Notes: generated by a model not told the origin, from the sequence alone. Counted from the first letter of the stretch, positions 16,046 through 24,824 are shown. The stretch is DNA of 64,000 nt from Actinomadura rubrisoli (GCF_004349215.1 NZ_SMKU01000001.1:1-64000), one strand, 5' to 3'. A program made the numbers and translations.

Positions 16046-16174
16046 AGGGCACCGCACCGCCGGGTGGGGTCAAGGGAGAACGTCTTGACCCCGCCCGGCG
16101 GCGCGCTGAGCGGAGCGCAGTGACGCCGCCCCTGAAGCACGGAGACGTCGACGACGCGCCAGCCCACCGTCCCC
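16046..16174. repeat. 129-bp dispersed repeat, copy A, with strong hairpin
   Basis: This block recurs at 21944-22071 in the same orientation with roughly a dozen differences. It starts GGGCACCGCACCGCCGGGTG and contains a hairpin in which CCGGGTGGGGTCAAG pairs with CTTGACCCCGCCCGG. A conserved tail ends in GCGCCAGCCCACCGTCCCC. It codes for nothing recognisable. It could be a REP-like or MITE-like repeat, or a recurring terminator module. Confidence 0.7.
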
Positions 16175-16327
16175 GCTCATGCGACGCAGGCTCCCATGAC
16201 TCTGTACGCGAGAACGGGCGCGAGCCGTGATCGACACCGAACTGCCCTTCTGACCGCCATCGGTCGCTGTGCCCTCCCTTCTCCCGCCGAGGGAGGGCAC
16301 GGCCGGCCCGTGTCGAAAGGACATCCG

Positions 16328-16777
16328 TTGAACGAGAACGCCGCGATCATCCCCCAGCGATCGCTGTTTCATCTAGCGGAGATCCCGCCCGCCGACCGCG
16401 ACCACGCATACGCGCGCATCGCCAGCCACGCCGCGGCAGCCTGGGAACAGCGCACCGCCCCGTTCGCCGCGTGGAAAGAGGACGGGCCCATTGTGCGGGA
16501 GAGCCACGCCATCATCGCCGCCCTGATCGACTTGCTGCTCGGTGGACAGGTCGGCGACGACGCCGAGGCGCTCGCCGGCCTGTTGATCGGCGGCTACTAC
16601 GAGCCCGACGCCGTCCTGGTCGAGGAGATCATCAGCGCCTACGTAGCCGAGTTCGACACTGGTGCACCTCAACTGCCCATGGTGCGCATCAACGAAGATG
16701 CCGTGCAGTGCCCGGTCTGCGGAACCGGAGGCAAGATCTTCAAAGTTGCGCATAGCGTCCAGCACGACAAGCTCTAG
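16328..16777 (+). CDS. Hypothetical protein ending at an apparent in-frame stop within a zinc-binding tail, 149 aa
   Basis: I choose the TTG at 16328 (MNENAAIIPQRSLFHLAEIP) because AAAGGA lies seven bases upstream. The body is helical and acidic (AALIDLLLGGQVGDDAEALAG). Near the end it has CPVCGTGG followed by KIFKVAHSVQHDKL and a TAG. After the TAG the frame continues sensibly for about 35 codons (VEHGRLKITVDGNAARKVEQ then GGYVCDD), where a second cysteine pair would be expected. So the gene probably lost its C-terminal half zinc site by a nonsense mutation. Function unknown. Confidence 0.6.
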   Translation: MNENAAIIPQRSLFHLAEIPPADRDHAYARIASHAAAAWEQRTAPFAAWKEDGPIVRESHAIIAALIDLLLGGQVGDDAEALAGLLIGGYYEPDAVLVEEIISAYVAEFDTGAPQLPMVRINEDAVQCPVCGTGGKIFKVAHSVQHDKL

Positions 16778-17365
16778 GTCGAGCACGGCCGCCTGAAGAT
16801 CACCGTCGATGGGAACGCAGCCCGCAAGGTCGAGCAGGGCGGGTACGTCTGCGATGACCGCCAGGCGCCTGCGGGCCTATGGCCCTACCGAGATCGAACT
16901 TCAGCAGTGATCGTCGGGGGTCGGCGAAGACTCGATCGCCGGGGTTGGAAAGTCCTTCATGGGGATCGCGAACGACCTGCTCAACCGGGGAGACCAGTCA
17001 CCCGCCCTAACCGAAGGTCGCGAGGTCTTGGCGGCATAGCCAAGCACCCGGGACCCGGGGTCCGCTCGCCTCGCGGCGGCTCGGCCGGCCCCAGGTCCCG
17101 GATGCACGGGGACGCCTCTAAGCCTTTGCGACCTTCGAAGAGTGCTATGCCTGCTCAACCCCGTGTCGGACATCGCGTAGTCATCCACGATCGGAAACGG
17201 CATGGCGGCCAGGGCTTCGGCGTAGTCGGGTGGCGTCCGATCTGTGTCAAACGAGGCCGACTTCGACAAGATCAAGACGGTTCGCGCAACCGCCATGGGA
17301 GGTGGTGTCGTCCCCGCCACGATGCGAAACCGCTGCCCACCCTCCGACCCGACCCTTGCGTTCAT
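16778..17365. other. Decayed tail and non-coding stretch
   Basis: The first roughly 110 bp continue the reading frame of the preceding gene past its TAG. The rest holds no convincing gene. CGAAGGTCGC at 17012-17021 is inverted at 17128-17137, and CCTGCTCAACC occurs twice (about 16977 and 17151), but the arms do not form a simple fold-back. Confidence 0.4.
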
Positions 17366-17403
17366 CTATCGAAGTTCGATAGATTACCATCGTAATTCGA
17401 TGG
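17366..17403. promoter_or_regulatory. Paired palindromic operators before the DUF2975/XRE genes
   Basis: CTATCGAAGTTCGATAG (17366-17382) is a perfect palindrome. CCATCGTAATTCGATGG (17387-17403) is an imperfect copy. Their centres are 21 bp apart, two helical turns, which suits cooperative binding of two HTH dimers. They end just before the ribosome binding site of the 17415 gene, so autorepression by the XRE protein encoded second in the operon is likely (inference). Confidence 0.65.
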
Positions 17404-17414
17404 AAGGGTGGGCC

Positions 17415-17906
17415 ATGGGAAAGCTGGCAGTGCGCGCGCTGCGCGCCGTGCTCACGGTGGTACTCACCGGCACCGTGTTCGTACAGGCATTGATGGTGTG
17501 GACGTTGGTCAGCGGGAACGACCCGGAGGACGGGTCGCTCCCGCTGACCCCGCTGCGCGTGATCACGATCCTGGGCATCGGGGCGGTCCAGGTCACCCTG
17601 GTCTGCATTTGGCGGCTGGTGACGATGGTGCGACGCGGAACCGTGTTCTCCCACGCCGCCTTCCGGTACGTGGACGTCATCATCGGCGCGATAGTGGCGG
17701 CTGCCCTCACGTGGTTCGCGGTCACGGTCCTCAATGCGCCGGGCCAGCGGGACGACCCGGGCGTCACCGTCATCATGGGCGGGGTTGGCGTGGCCATCCT
17801 GGGGGGCGCGCTCCTGGTGCTCGTGCTGCGGATGCTGCTCGCCCAGGCCGTCGCGCGCGACGTCGAAGCGGCGCAGATGCAGGCCGAGCTGGACGAGGTG
17901 ATCTGA
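17415..17906 (+). CDS. DUF2975 family four-helix membrane protein, 163 aa
   Basis: I choose the ATG at 17415, spaced from GGAAGG, over the ATG at 17400, which lies inside an operator palindrome. Four hydrophobic segments are visible (about residues 8-30, 46-66, 84-106, 116-138), with VRRGTVFSHAAFRYVDVI between the second and third. This is the DUF2975 layout. A charged tail ends RDVEAAQMQAELDEVI. DUF2975 proteins are typically encoded with a small XRE protein, as here (stop and start overlap as TGATG). The membrane protein may sense a signal and control the regulator. Confidence 0.8.
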   Translation: MGKLAVRALRAVLTVVLTGTVFVQALMVWTLVSGNDPEDGSLPLTPLRVITILGIGAVQVTLVCIWRLVTMVRRGTVFSHAAFRYVDVIIGAIVAAALTWFAVTVLNAPGQRDDPGVTVIMGGVGVAILGGALLVLVLRMLLAQAVARDVEAAQMQAELDEVI

Positions 17907-18127
17907 TGCCGATCGCCGTCGACATCGACGTGATGCTGGCCAAACGGAAGATGTCCGTAGGCGAGCTCGCGGACCGCGTAGGGATCACGCCCGCCAACCT
18001 GGCGGTACTCAAGAACGGCCGCGCCAAGGCCGTGCGCTTCACCACCCTCGCCGCGCTCTGCGAGGTGCTCAAGTGCCAGCCGGGCGACCTGCTGCGCTGG
18101 GAAGCCGAGGACGCCGCGGGCGGATGA
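17906..18127 (+). CDS. Small XRE-family (YozG-like) regulator, 73 aa
   Basis: The protein is essentially one Cro/C1 helix-turn-helix: MLAKRKMSVGELADRVGITP then ANLAVLKNGRAKAVRFTTLA, ending LKCQPGDLLRWEAEDAAGG. The YozG group is defined by this compact form and pairing with DUF2975. The ATG overlaps the previous TGA, so the two are co-translated. Probable operators are the two palindromes upstream of the operon. An insertion sequence begins 185 bp downstream. Confidence 0.85.
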   Translation: MPIAVDIDVMLAKRKMSVGELADRVGITPANLAVLKNGRAKAVRFTTLAALCEVLKCQPGDLLRWEAEDAAGG

Positions 18128-18311
18128 CGTGCCCCAGGGCGGACGTGAAAACGCCAGGCACCACCGGCCCATGACACCGCACGTAGACCGCATGGACGCA
18201 GGTCGCCGATCACCCGCAGCACCGTCCCGACCCCGTAGGGTAGATTCCGGTTGGCCCGCACCGCAAAGATCATGGAGTTCTCGACGCCCCGTGATCCGAG
18301 TGGAAGACCGT

Positions 18312-19225
18312 GAGTCGTTTCCATCCTCAGTTGGGGTGATGGTGCAGGGTGAGGATCGCCTGGACGGTGGCTGTCAGCCGAGCCGGTGAGCGGCGTGCCT
18401 TGCGGAGAATGTGCCATCCTTTGAGGGTGGCGGCGCCCTGCTCTCCGAGCGCCCGGATTTTGGTGTGGTGGCGGTTGAACAGTTTCTTGCGTTTGCCGGG
18501 CTTGCCGCCCTTGTGGCGGCGGTAGGGGGTGCCGATTGCGCCGTCAGCGCCGATGTATCCCCTTGTCGGCGTAGCAGGCGATCGCCCACCGGGCGAGGGC
18601 ATCGACGATGCCGTGGACGCGAGCGGCGGTCAGGTCATGGGTCGAGCCGGGCAGCGCCGCCGATGCCCGGATCAGGCGGCCGTGCGGGTCGGTGAGGAAC
18701 TGGATGTTCACACCGTGCCGCCGGTGCTTGCCGGAGAAGAACAGCCGGTCATCGGTGCCTGAGAGCCGATCGATCGGCACCGGTGTGCCGTCCAGGGTCA
18801 CATGAGCCTTGCGGGCCGCGATTCGCATTGCTTGGCGCAGGTCGGGCGCCAGAGCGGCGAGCAACTCGACGACCTCGGTGACGTAGCGGTGGGCGGTGGC
18901 CAATCCGACGCCGAACGCGGCGGCCGGGGCGGGGAAGGTCTCGTTGCGCCGCAGATGCACCAGGGCCAGTAGGGCCTGGCGTTCAGGCGGCAGCGCCCGC
19001 CATCGAGAGCCGATCCGGCGGCGGTGTTCCCGGACGAGTCCGGCCACGAGTCTGCGGGACGCGGGCGACAGATCCAGCGCAGCGCGGTAGAACAACACTG
19101 AAGCTCCTGGTGGTGCGGGCAAGTCTTGGTCGACTCCGCATCTACCAGGAGCTTCACTCTTTGGTGATCACAACCGGCAGACCGCATCCAACTCGTGACC
19201 AGACCACCCAGGATGGAAACGGCTC
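18312..19225 (-). mobile_element. IS5-family insertion sequence with 16-bp terminal repeats
   Basis: GAGTCGTTTCCATCCT at 18312-18327 is matched inverted at 19210-19225 (GAGCCGTTTCCATCCT), one mismatch. The 914-bp element carries one transposase gene on the minus strand. No clear target duplication was found. Confidence 0.75.
18327..19122 (-). pseudogene. IS5-type (DDE_Tnp_4) transposase, one-base insertion
   Basis: N-terminal part: FYRAALDLSPASRRLVAGLV, HLRRNETFPAPAAAFGVG, then KAHVTLDGTPVPIDR (first Asp) and STHDLTAARVHGIVDAL. At CYADKG the run GGGG, where GGG is expected, shifts the frame. YIGADGAIGTPYRRHKGGKPG continues in another frame to the end (LTATVQAILTLHHHPN). The catalytic region is therefore split and the enzyme is probably inactive. 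Confidence 0.75.
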
Positions 19226-19532
19226 AATGCTTACGTTCCGACTGCTCACCGCCCTGCATAATGTCGGAACGCTTGCTGGAACGATCCTTTTCTGGAATAT
19301 TGACGCTCCATAGTCGATGATCAAGATAGCAAAACGCTCTTGCTTGCCAATAGAACGCATTCTGAAATTGGTTGAAAACCTGCGATTGACAGCACTTGAC
19401 ACGAAAGTTACTCTCCGTTTAGATCCTGGATCCACCTCTATTGCAGTGCCCGCTCAATCCGGATATCCGATGCCCCGCCTCTTTGGCCACCGAAGAAATA
19501 GCCACGCCCACTCTTCAGCGTAGAGGAATCGC
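19226..19532 (+). promoter_or_regulatory. AT-rich upstream region with a candidate promoter
   Basis: This roughly 300-bp stretch is clearly AT-richer than its surroundings and has no gene. TTGACA at 19386-19391 and TACTCT at 19409-19414 are 17 bp apart, a good housekeeping-type promoter about 120 bp before the DUF4360 gene. AGAGGAA precedes that gene's ATG. Confidence 0.45.
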
Positions 19533-20192
19533 ATGCGTAAGGGTATCTTCATTTCCACCGCCGCCGCTGCCGCCGCTCTCACCATGACCGCGGCGTCCGT
19601 CGCCCCCGCCACCGCCGCGTCCGAGGAATTTCTCGCACACGGCCCCAACGGAGTCACCATCAGCATCGCTACCGTCAACGGCTCCGGATGCCCGCCCGAA
19701 ACCGTCGCGATCGCCCTGTCGGCCGGCCACGACGCGTTCACCGTCACCTACAGCAAATACCTGGCCCAGGCGGGCGGCGCATCCGCACCCACCGACGCCC
19801 GTAAGAACTGTCAGATCAACATGATCGTGCACGTTCCGCCGGGCTTCACCTACGCCATCTCGTCAACGGACTACCGCGGCTACGCCGGCTTGCAGAAGGG
19901 CGCGAACGCCACCCAGCTCGCCAGCTACTACTTCCATGGCGATCCACGCCCCAGGCAGTACTCGCATTCCCTGTCCGGCCCCTACAAAATGAGCTGGAAG
20001 ACCACCGACAAGCCGGATGTGTCCCAGCTCGTTTACAAGCCGTGCGACGAGGAGCGGAGCCTCAACATCAACACCGAAGTGCGTGTGGACCTTGGAACCT
20101 CTGACCCTGCGAAGGTCAGCTTCATCGCCGTGGACTCCGCCGACAGCACCATCAAGACGACCTACCACTTCGCCTGGAAGCGCTGCCCGTAA
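19533..20192 (+). CDS. Secreted DUF4360 protein, copy 1, 219 aa
   Basis: A Sec signal peptide (MRKGIFISTAAAAAALTMTA, cleavage near APATAAS) leads to a mature domain with the DUF4360 pattern: ATVNGSGCPPETVAI, FTVTYSKYLAQAGG, ARKNCQINMIVHVPPGFTYAI, TDYRGYAGL, SQLVYKPCDEERSLNINTEV and a final cysteine. Four conserved cysteines probably form two disulfides. The next gene is a close paralogue 30 bp downstream, so this is a tandem duplication. Such proteins are extracellular and of unknown role. Confidence 0.85.
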   Translation: MRKGIFISTAAAAAALTMTAASVAPATAASEEFLAHGPNGVTISIATVNGSGCPPETVAIALSAGHDAFTVTYSKYLAQAGGASAPTDARKNCQINMIVHVPPGFTYAISSTDYRGYAGLQKGANATQLASYYFHGDPRPRQYSHSLSGPYKMSWKTTDKPDVSQLVYKPCDEERSLNINTEVRVDLGTSDPAKVSFIAVDSADSTIKTTYHFAWKRCP

Positions 20193-20222
20193 TCCAAGTA
20201 CCCCCACTGAGGAGAAGAAGCC

Positions 20223-20882
20223 ATGCGCAAGAGAGTGACTGCTGCGGCAGCCTGTCTGTCCGCTCTGGCGCTGTCCGCGGGTACGATCCCCGCGGCGTCG
20301 GCGGCAACGCCCTCGGACCCACCGCCCGCCGGATCGATCACCATTCGGGTCCTCACGGTGAATGGCTCCGGCTGCCCCGCCGGAACCGCCGCGGTGTCCA
20401 CGGCCCGCGACAACACCGCATTCACCGTCACCTACAGCAACTACGTGGCTCAGGCAGGCGGAGAGTCCAACCCCACCGACTCCCGCAAGAACTGCCAGAT
20501 CAGCCTCGGCGTTTACGTCCCGCAGGGATTCACCTACGCCATCGCCAGTGCCGACTACCGCGGCTATGCGCACCTGGCCGACGGCGCCTCCGGGCTGGAA
20601 CGCGCGACCTACTACCACCAGGGCATGGTGCAGTCGCCGCCCCTCAGCCACACCATCCGCGGCAAGTTCTCCGACAACTGGCAGTTCACAGACAGCACCC
20701 CGGTCACCGAACTGATCTGGAAGCCCTGCGGTGAGACCCGCAACTTCAACATCAACACCGAACTGGGCGTCGACAAGGGCAACTCCAAGCCCGAAGAGAC
20801 CAGCTTCATGGCCTTCGACTCCGCGGACGGCGGCGTGAGGAGCATCTACCACTTCGAATGGAAGAAGTGCCTCGGACGCTGA
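20223..20882 (+). CDS. Secreted DUF4360 protein, copy 2, 219 aa
   Basis: Same length and layout as the upstream gene: signal peptide (MRKRVTAAAACLSALALSAG ... ASA), then LTVNGSGCPAGTAAV, FTVTYSNYVAQAGG, SRKNCQISLGVYVPQGFTYAI, ADYRGYAHL, TELIWKPCGETRNFNINTEL. The N-terminal signal peptides diverge more than the mature domains. The ATG follows AGGAGAAGAAGCC. The two genes probably form one transcript. The charged loops differ, so the paralogues may bind different partners. Confidence 0.85.
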   Translation: MRKRVTAAAACLSALALSAGTIPAASAATPSDPPPAGSITIRVLTVNGSGCPAGTAAVSTARDNTAFTVTYSNYVAQAGGESNPTDSRKNCQISLGVYVPQGFTYAIASADYRGYAHLADGASGLERATYYHQGMVQSPPLSHTIRGKFSDNWQFTDSTPVTELIWKPCGETRNFNINTELGVDKGNSKPEETSFMAFDSADGGVRSIYHFEWKKCLGR

Positions 20883-21103
20883 CCCGGTCGACCAGGTCGT
20901 GTCCTCGTCCGGAAGGGTGCGGCCCGGCCACAGAAACCTCACTCGGCGGGCAGGGACCGCGTTCTTGAGATGAGTGAGACTGCGGCGCCGGGCACAAGTC
21001 ACCTCAGGGCGATGGGAGGAATTCCTTACCTTCCGGTCCACTATCCCCGCCCTCACACCGAGCATGACCTCAGATGGTCGCAGGAATGGCAGGAGTGATC
21101 ATT

Positions 21104-21679
21104 GTGAACCGTGGTATCCCGGTCGTCCTGGGCAGCGTCGCCGCCGCCTCCACCTTGTCCTTAACCGCCGCCGCCCCGACCTCGGCAACCACCGCGCCGA
21201 ACATCGGGCGGCACTGCGTCATCGACCTGACCGGGCACCGGAGCATGACCTGTCACGCCAGCTTCCAGGAGGCGATCGCGGTCGCCTCCGCCGGGCATAT
21301 TGCCGATGCCCCCGACGACCCGGCCACCGCGGTTCGCAGCCGGGCTTTCAACGCTCGCGTCAACGGCCTGGCCCAGCGGTCCGGCACCGCGAGCGCCCTG
21401 GTGACCTCGATCGAGTATGACGGCACCCAGTACAGCGGCCCGTCCATCGTCTTCACCCACGACAAGGTGTGCACGGCCTCCAACCTTGATATCGACGATA
21501 ACCTGTCCGCGCTCCCGGCGGGATGGGACAACCGGATCTCCTCGTTCCACGGCTACAGCGGCTGCCGGCCCAGACATTGGGAAGAGAAGCTTTTCGGAGG
21601 TGCTTTTACCGAATACCAGGATGCCCGCGAGACCATGGGCATCATGGACAACCAGGCTTCGTCACTGTCGTGGACCTGA
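21104..21679 (+). CDS. Secreted cysteine-containing protein, 191 aa
   Basis: I choose the GTG at 21104 (MNRGIPVVLGSVAAASTLSL) because GCAGGAG lies seven bases upstream; an ATG at 21074 is possible. A signal peptide is cut near PTSATTA. The mature part has four cysteines (GRHCVIDL, SMTCHASF, HDKVCTASN, YSGCRPRHW) and ends in an aspartate-rich region. The pattern resembles small secreted crystallin-like or peptidase-inhibitor-like proteins, but I cannot name the family with certainty. It follows the two DUF4360 genes, forming a small cluster of secreted proteins. Confidence 0.65.
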   Translation: MNRGIPVVLGSVAAASTLSLTAAAPTSATTAPNIGRHCVIDLTGHRSMTCHASFQEAIAVASAGHIADAPDDPATAVRSRAFNARVNGLAQRSGTASALVTSIEYDGTQYSGPSIVFTHDKVCTASNLDIDDNLSALPAGWDNRISSFHGYSGCRPRHWEEKLFGGAFTEYQDARETMGIMDNQASSLSWT

Positions 21680-21943
21680 ACACCGGTCTTGCCCGGCAAC
21701 CGCGCGGCGGGGAAATGTACCCTGCGGGAATGGATCTTGCCGCTAGGCAGGCATCGCCACTGGACCACTCCCCCGATGTCGCCCATGTAGCGGCTGATCA
21801 TGGCTTGACGCAGCTTGGTCGGCACTTCGGGGGAAAGGGCGTTGGGTGGATCGGTGAGCATCAGTGTCTCCAGGTCGGGCCGATGCCGAGCTGAATGAGG
21901 ACGACATTCTCGATCTGTACGCCGACACGGCGTTATCGCCCCG

Positions 21944-22071
21944 AGGGCACCGCACCGCCGGGTGGGTCGAGGGAGAACGCCTTGACCCCGCCCGGCGGCG
22001 CGCTGAGCGGAGCGCAGTGACGCCGGCCCCGAAGCACTGAGACATCGATGACGCGCCAGCCCACCGTCCCC
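21944..22071. repeat. 128-bp dispersed repeat, copy B, with strong hairpin
   Basis: Near-copy of the block at 16046-16174 in the same orientation. The hairpin arms here are CGCCGGGTGGGTCGAGG and CCTTGACCCCGCCCGGCG. The conserved segments GCGCGCTGAGCGGAGCGCAG and GCGCCAGCCCACCGTCCCC are identical. It lies 150 bp upstream of the SWIM-domain gene. Confidence 0.7.
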
Positions 22072-22224
22072 CCATGGCGGCGAACGGCGCCGCTTACGAA
22101 TCGGCAACCTCGCCCGCACTTTTCCGTCCAGTTTCCGAAAGCCCCGCCGCGGTGCGGTTCGCGAGAGTTCACGAAATTTTTGGTTAGCTTCCCGTACCCG
22201 AGTCGATCGCGGCACCATGGCGTC

Positions 22225-23928
22225 ATGGGTCGACAGAAGGTGACCGAGGAATCCCTTCAGGGGCAGGCGGGCTCATCGGCCTTCAACCGCGGACGGGTCT
22301 ATCTCGGACAAGGACGGGTCGAGAACCTGCGGGTCACCACGACTTCTGCGACCGCGACCGTGGACGGCTCGCGGCCCTATCACGTCCGACTCGAACTCCG
22401 GCACCCCCGAATCGCCGGTGAGTGCCCGTGCCCGCAGGGAGCCGCAGGCATTTTCTGCAAGCACTGTGTCGCGGCCACCCTCGCCTGGATGGCGGAGGCA
22501 GGCCCGTTGCCGCTGCCGGTTCCGGAGCCGCCGGAGGTCGCCGACGAGCGGCTGCGCGCGTTTCTTGCGACGCGGGACGCGGCGTGGCTGGTCGAGGAGT
22601 TGATGCGCGCGGCCGGGACCGTTCCGCTGCTGCGGGCCAGGTTGGAGGCGGCGGCCGGGACCGACGTGACGACCGTCCTGGACGTGGGGCCGCTGCGGCG
22701 CCGCCTCTCCAGGACGATCGAGGCCACGTGCGCCGATCTCGACGGGGAGAGTTCCGGCGACCTTCGCGAGATCCTCGCGGAGGTGGACGAACTGACCGTC
22801 GCCGGTTTCGCGCCGACCGCCGTGGAGTTGACCGAGCACGCCATCGACCTGATCACTCCCCACTTGGACGACAACGATTTCCTGGTGCGCTCCCTGTTCC
22901 TGTCCGTCCAGCGACTCCACCTGAAAGCTTGCACGGACGGCCATCCCGACCCCGTGGCGCTCGCCGACCGCCTCGTCGACCAGGCGCCGGCGACCGGCGA
23001 GGTGTTCCTCGACGCGCTGCCGGACTACGCCGAGGCTCTCGGCGAAACGGGGATGGCCCGCTACCGGGAACGTGTCGGTGACGCCTGGCGCGCACTGAAC
23101 TCCGGCGACGCGGACGAGCCGCCGGACGACACAGACGAAACAGAAAAGCCGGATGAGCCCGGCGACCCGGCGACGATCGCGCGGTTGCGAGAGCGGCTCG
23201 CCGAGGTCGAGGGCGGCGCGGACGCGTTGATCACCGTCCTGACAGAGAGCACGCCGTCGAACAAGGACATCCTGCGGATCGCGGGGGCGCTGGTGTCGGA
23301 GGACAGGGACCACGACGCCGTGGAGTGGGTCAGGCGCGGCCTGGCACAGCACGATGGTGATGTCGGCCTGCGCGAGCTGGGCGCCGAATGCCTGGTGCGG
23401 ACGGGCGACCGCCGGGGAGCCGTCGAACTGCTGTGGCCAGTCTTCATCGACAGCCCCACATTGCGGAAGTACCAGGCGCTCGCCAACGCCGCCGGTGACC
23501 ATTGGCCCCGCTGGCGTGAGCGGGCACTGACCCTCCTGCGCGAATCACTCGCCCAGTCCGGCGCGGACTACGGCCACCGGGTCCTGGTCGAGATCCTGCT
23601 CTGGGAGGGCGACGTCGAAGGGGCCTGGCGAGCGGCCCAGGAAGTGTCCGTCCACGACGCCGGCCTTCTCCTCAAGGCGGCCAGGGCGCGCGGAGTGACC
23701 CACCCCGCCGACGCCATTCCCGTCCTGCTGGACCACGCGGACCAGGAGATCGCGAGTAAGGGGAAAACCCGCTACTCACGGGCCGCAAACTACCTCGCCG
23801 AAGCCCAGCTGCTGGCCGAGCAGGCCGGGGAGACCGAGGAGTTCGTCCGGCACATGGCCCAACTGCGTGCCAAGCACAAGGCCAAGCCGGCCCTGCGGAG
23901 ATATCTCGACCAGGGCCGCCTCCCCTGA
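22225..23928 (+). CDS. SWIM zinc-finger protein with TPR-like helical body, 567 aa
   Basis: Residues about 70-88 hold the SWIM motif CPCPQGAAGIFCKHCVAA (CxCx(n)CxH), a zinc site found in DNA- or protein-binding factors. It is followed by long helical repeats (AVELTEHAIDLITPHL; EWVRRGLAQHDGDVGLRELG; AQLLAEQAGETEEFVRHM) and an acidic linker near residue 300 (DEPPDDTDETEKPDEPGDP). Actinomycetes have several proteins of this architecture. The ATG at 22225 fits the family start (MGRQKVTEESLQG), though no strong ribosome binding site is visible. Function in the cell is unknown. Confidence 0.85.
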   Translation: MGRQKVTEESLQGQAGSSAFNRGRVYLGQGRVENLRVTTTSATATVDGSRPYHVRLELRHPRIAGECPCPQGAAGIFCKHCVAATLAWMAEAGPLPLPVPEPPEVADERLRAFLATRDAAWLVEELMRAAGTVPLLRARLEAAAGTDVTTVLDVGPLRRRLSRTIEATCADLDGESSGDLREILAEVDELTVAGFAPTAVELTEHAIDLITPHLDDNDFLVRSLFLSVQRLHLKACTDGHPDPVALADRLVDQAPATGEVFLDALPDYAEALGETGMARYRERVGDAWRALNSGDADEPPDDTDETEKPDEPGDPATIARLRERLAEVEGGADALITVLTESTPSNKDILRIAGALVSEDRDHDAVEWVRRGLAQHDGDVGLRELGAECLVRTGDRRGAVELLWPVFIDSPTLRKYQALANAAGDHWPRWRERALTLLRESLAQSGADYGHRVLVEILLWEGDVEGAWRAAQEVSVHDAGLLLKAARARGVTHPADAIPVLLDHADQEIASKGKTRYSRAANYLAEAQLLAEQAGETEEFVRHMAQLRAKHKAKPALRRYLDQGRLP

Positions 23929-23959
23929 CCTCGCGGGGCTCGAAACCACCTACCGTGCT

Positions 23960-24230
23960 CCGGGCCGCGCCCGAGGCTGGTAAGTGCCCGGCGTACGGAC
24001 GCGCGACCAGTTCCCCCCGGTTCGACACCCTGGCTCGAAGACCGTTCAGAGGGTCGCGGACGATGTGCGGCGGGATGAACAGCCGTGCCGCGAACTCGCC
24101 CGGTGACAGCCGAGGGCGACGTGCCGAGTGATCTCCAGCTCGCGCGGTGTCGGCTCGTACGCCTCGACGATGATCACCATCAGGTCGGATCTGGCGGTGA
24201 TCTCGATGACCGGCGCCACCGGTCCGCCGC
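23960..24230 (-). pseudogene. LuxR-family regulator C-terminus, frameshifted
   Basis: On the minus strand, DLMVIIVEAYEPTPRELEIT is the entry to a LuxR HTH as seen in large ATP-binding or GAF-LuxR regulators. After about 24130 the continuation SPGEFAARLFIPPHIVRDPL then SNRGELVARPYAGHLP lies in a different frame. Conserved positions are already drifting (TVRDHL reads IVRDPL). The rest of the gene is absent. Confidence 0.6.
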
Positions 24231-24429
24231 CCGGCCGGGCGGGTCAGGGCCGAGGCGTGGCAGACCAGCCGCTCCGTCGACGGTCCTGACGCGCACGCGG
24301 GCGCCACCGCGCGATGCCCTGGCCTGGTCTTCAGTGGTCGATGACCCAGATCGGCAGCCGTACGCCGAGCGCGGACGGTATCGACGGGCCGCCCGGCGTC
24401 CGCGGTCGCCGACCACCGCCGTCTTTCTC

Positions 24430-24570
24430 GCCGCTGGCGTTGTCGGCCTACTTCACCCAGTTCTGCAGGCAAGACCGGCTGATCCTCAGGTTCTTGGCCA
24501 TCTGGACCATGGACTTGCCGCCCCAGGCAGGGCTCGGACCCAACGGCGAGTCTCTGCGCCACTGCGGAGA
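24430..24570 (-). pseudogene. IS3-family OrfA fragment
   Basis: The minus strand reads GGKSMVQMAKNLRISRSCLQ then NWVK, a stop, and ADNASGEKDGGG. This is the HTH region of IS3 OrfA transposases, in which the expected Gln of WVKQAD is TAG. Neither end nor OrfB is present. Confidence 0.6.
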
Positions 24571-24824
24571 TCGTCGCTGGAAAACCTAGCGTCACACCAG
24601 TTCGATGAAGCTCCCGAACACGGCTGCCCAGACGAAGTCACCATCAGCCCGCTTCCACTTCTGCCCCCGAGAGCGCGTAACGGGGACCTGAGGAGGGACG
24701 AATCCGACGGCCGGGAGGCACTGGGCCGGTCCCACGGTGGGCTCACCTCCTAGATCCACCTGGCCGCCGACCGGCGCTGCCGGCCGATCGTCCGCTGACC
24801 TCACCGGGACGGCGATTCGGCGGC

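Noticed and set aside
16970-17160. Fold-back element
   Set aside because: CGAAGGTCGC and GGCATAGC both recur in inverted form, but in an order that cannot form one continuous stem.
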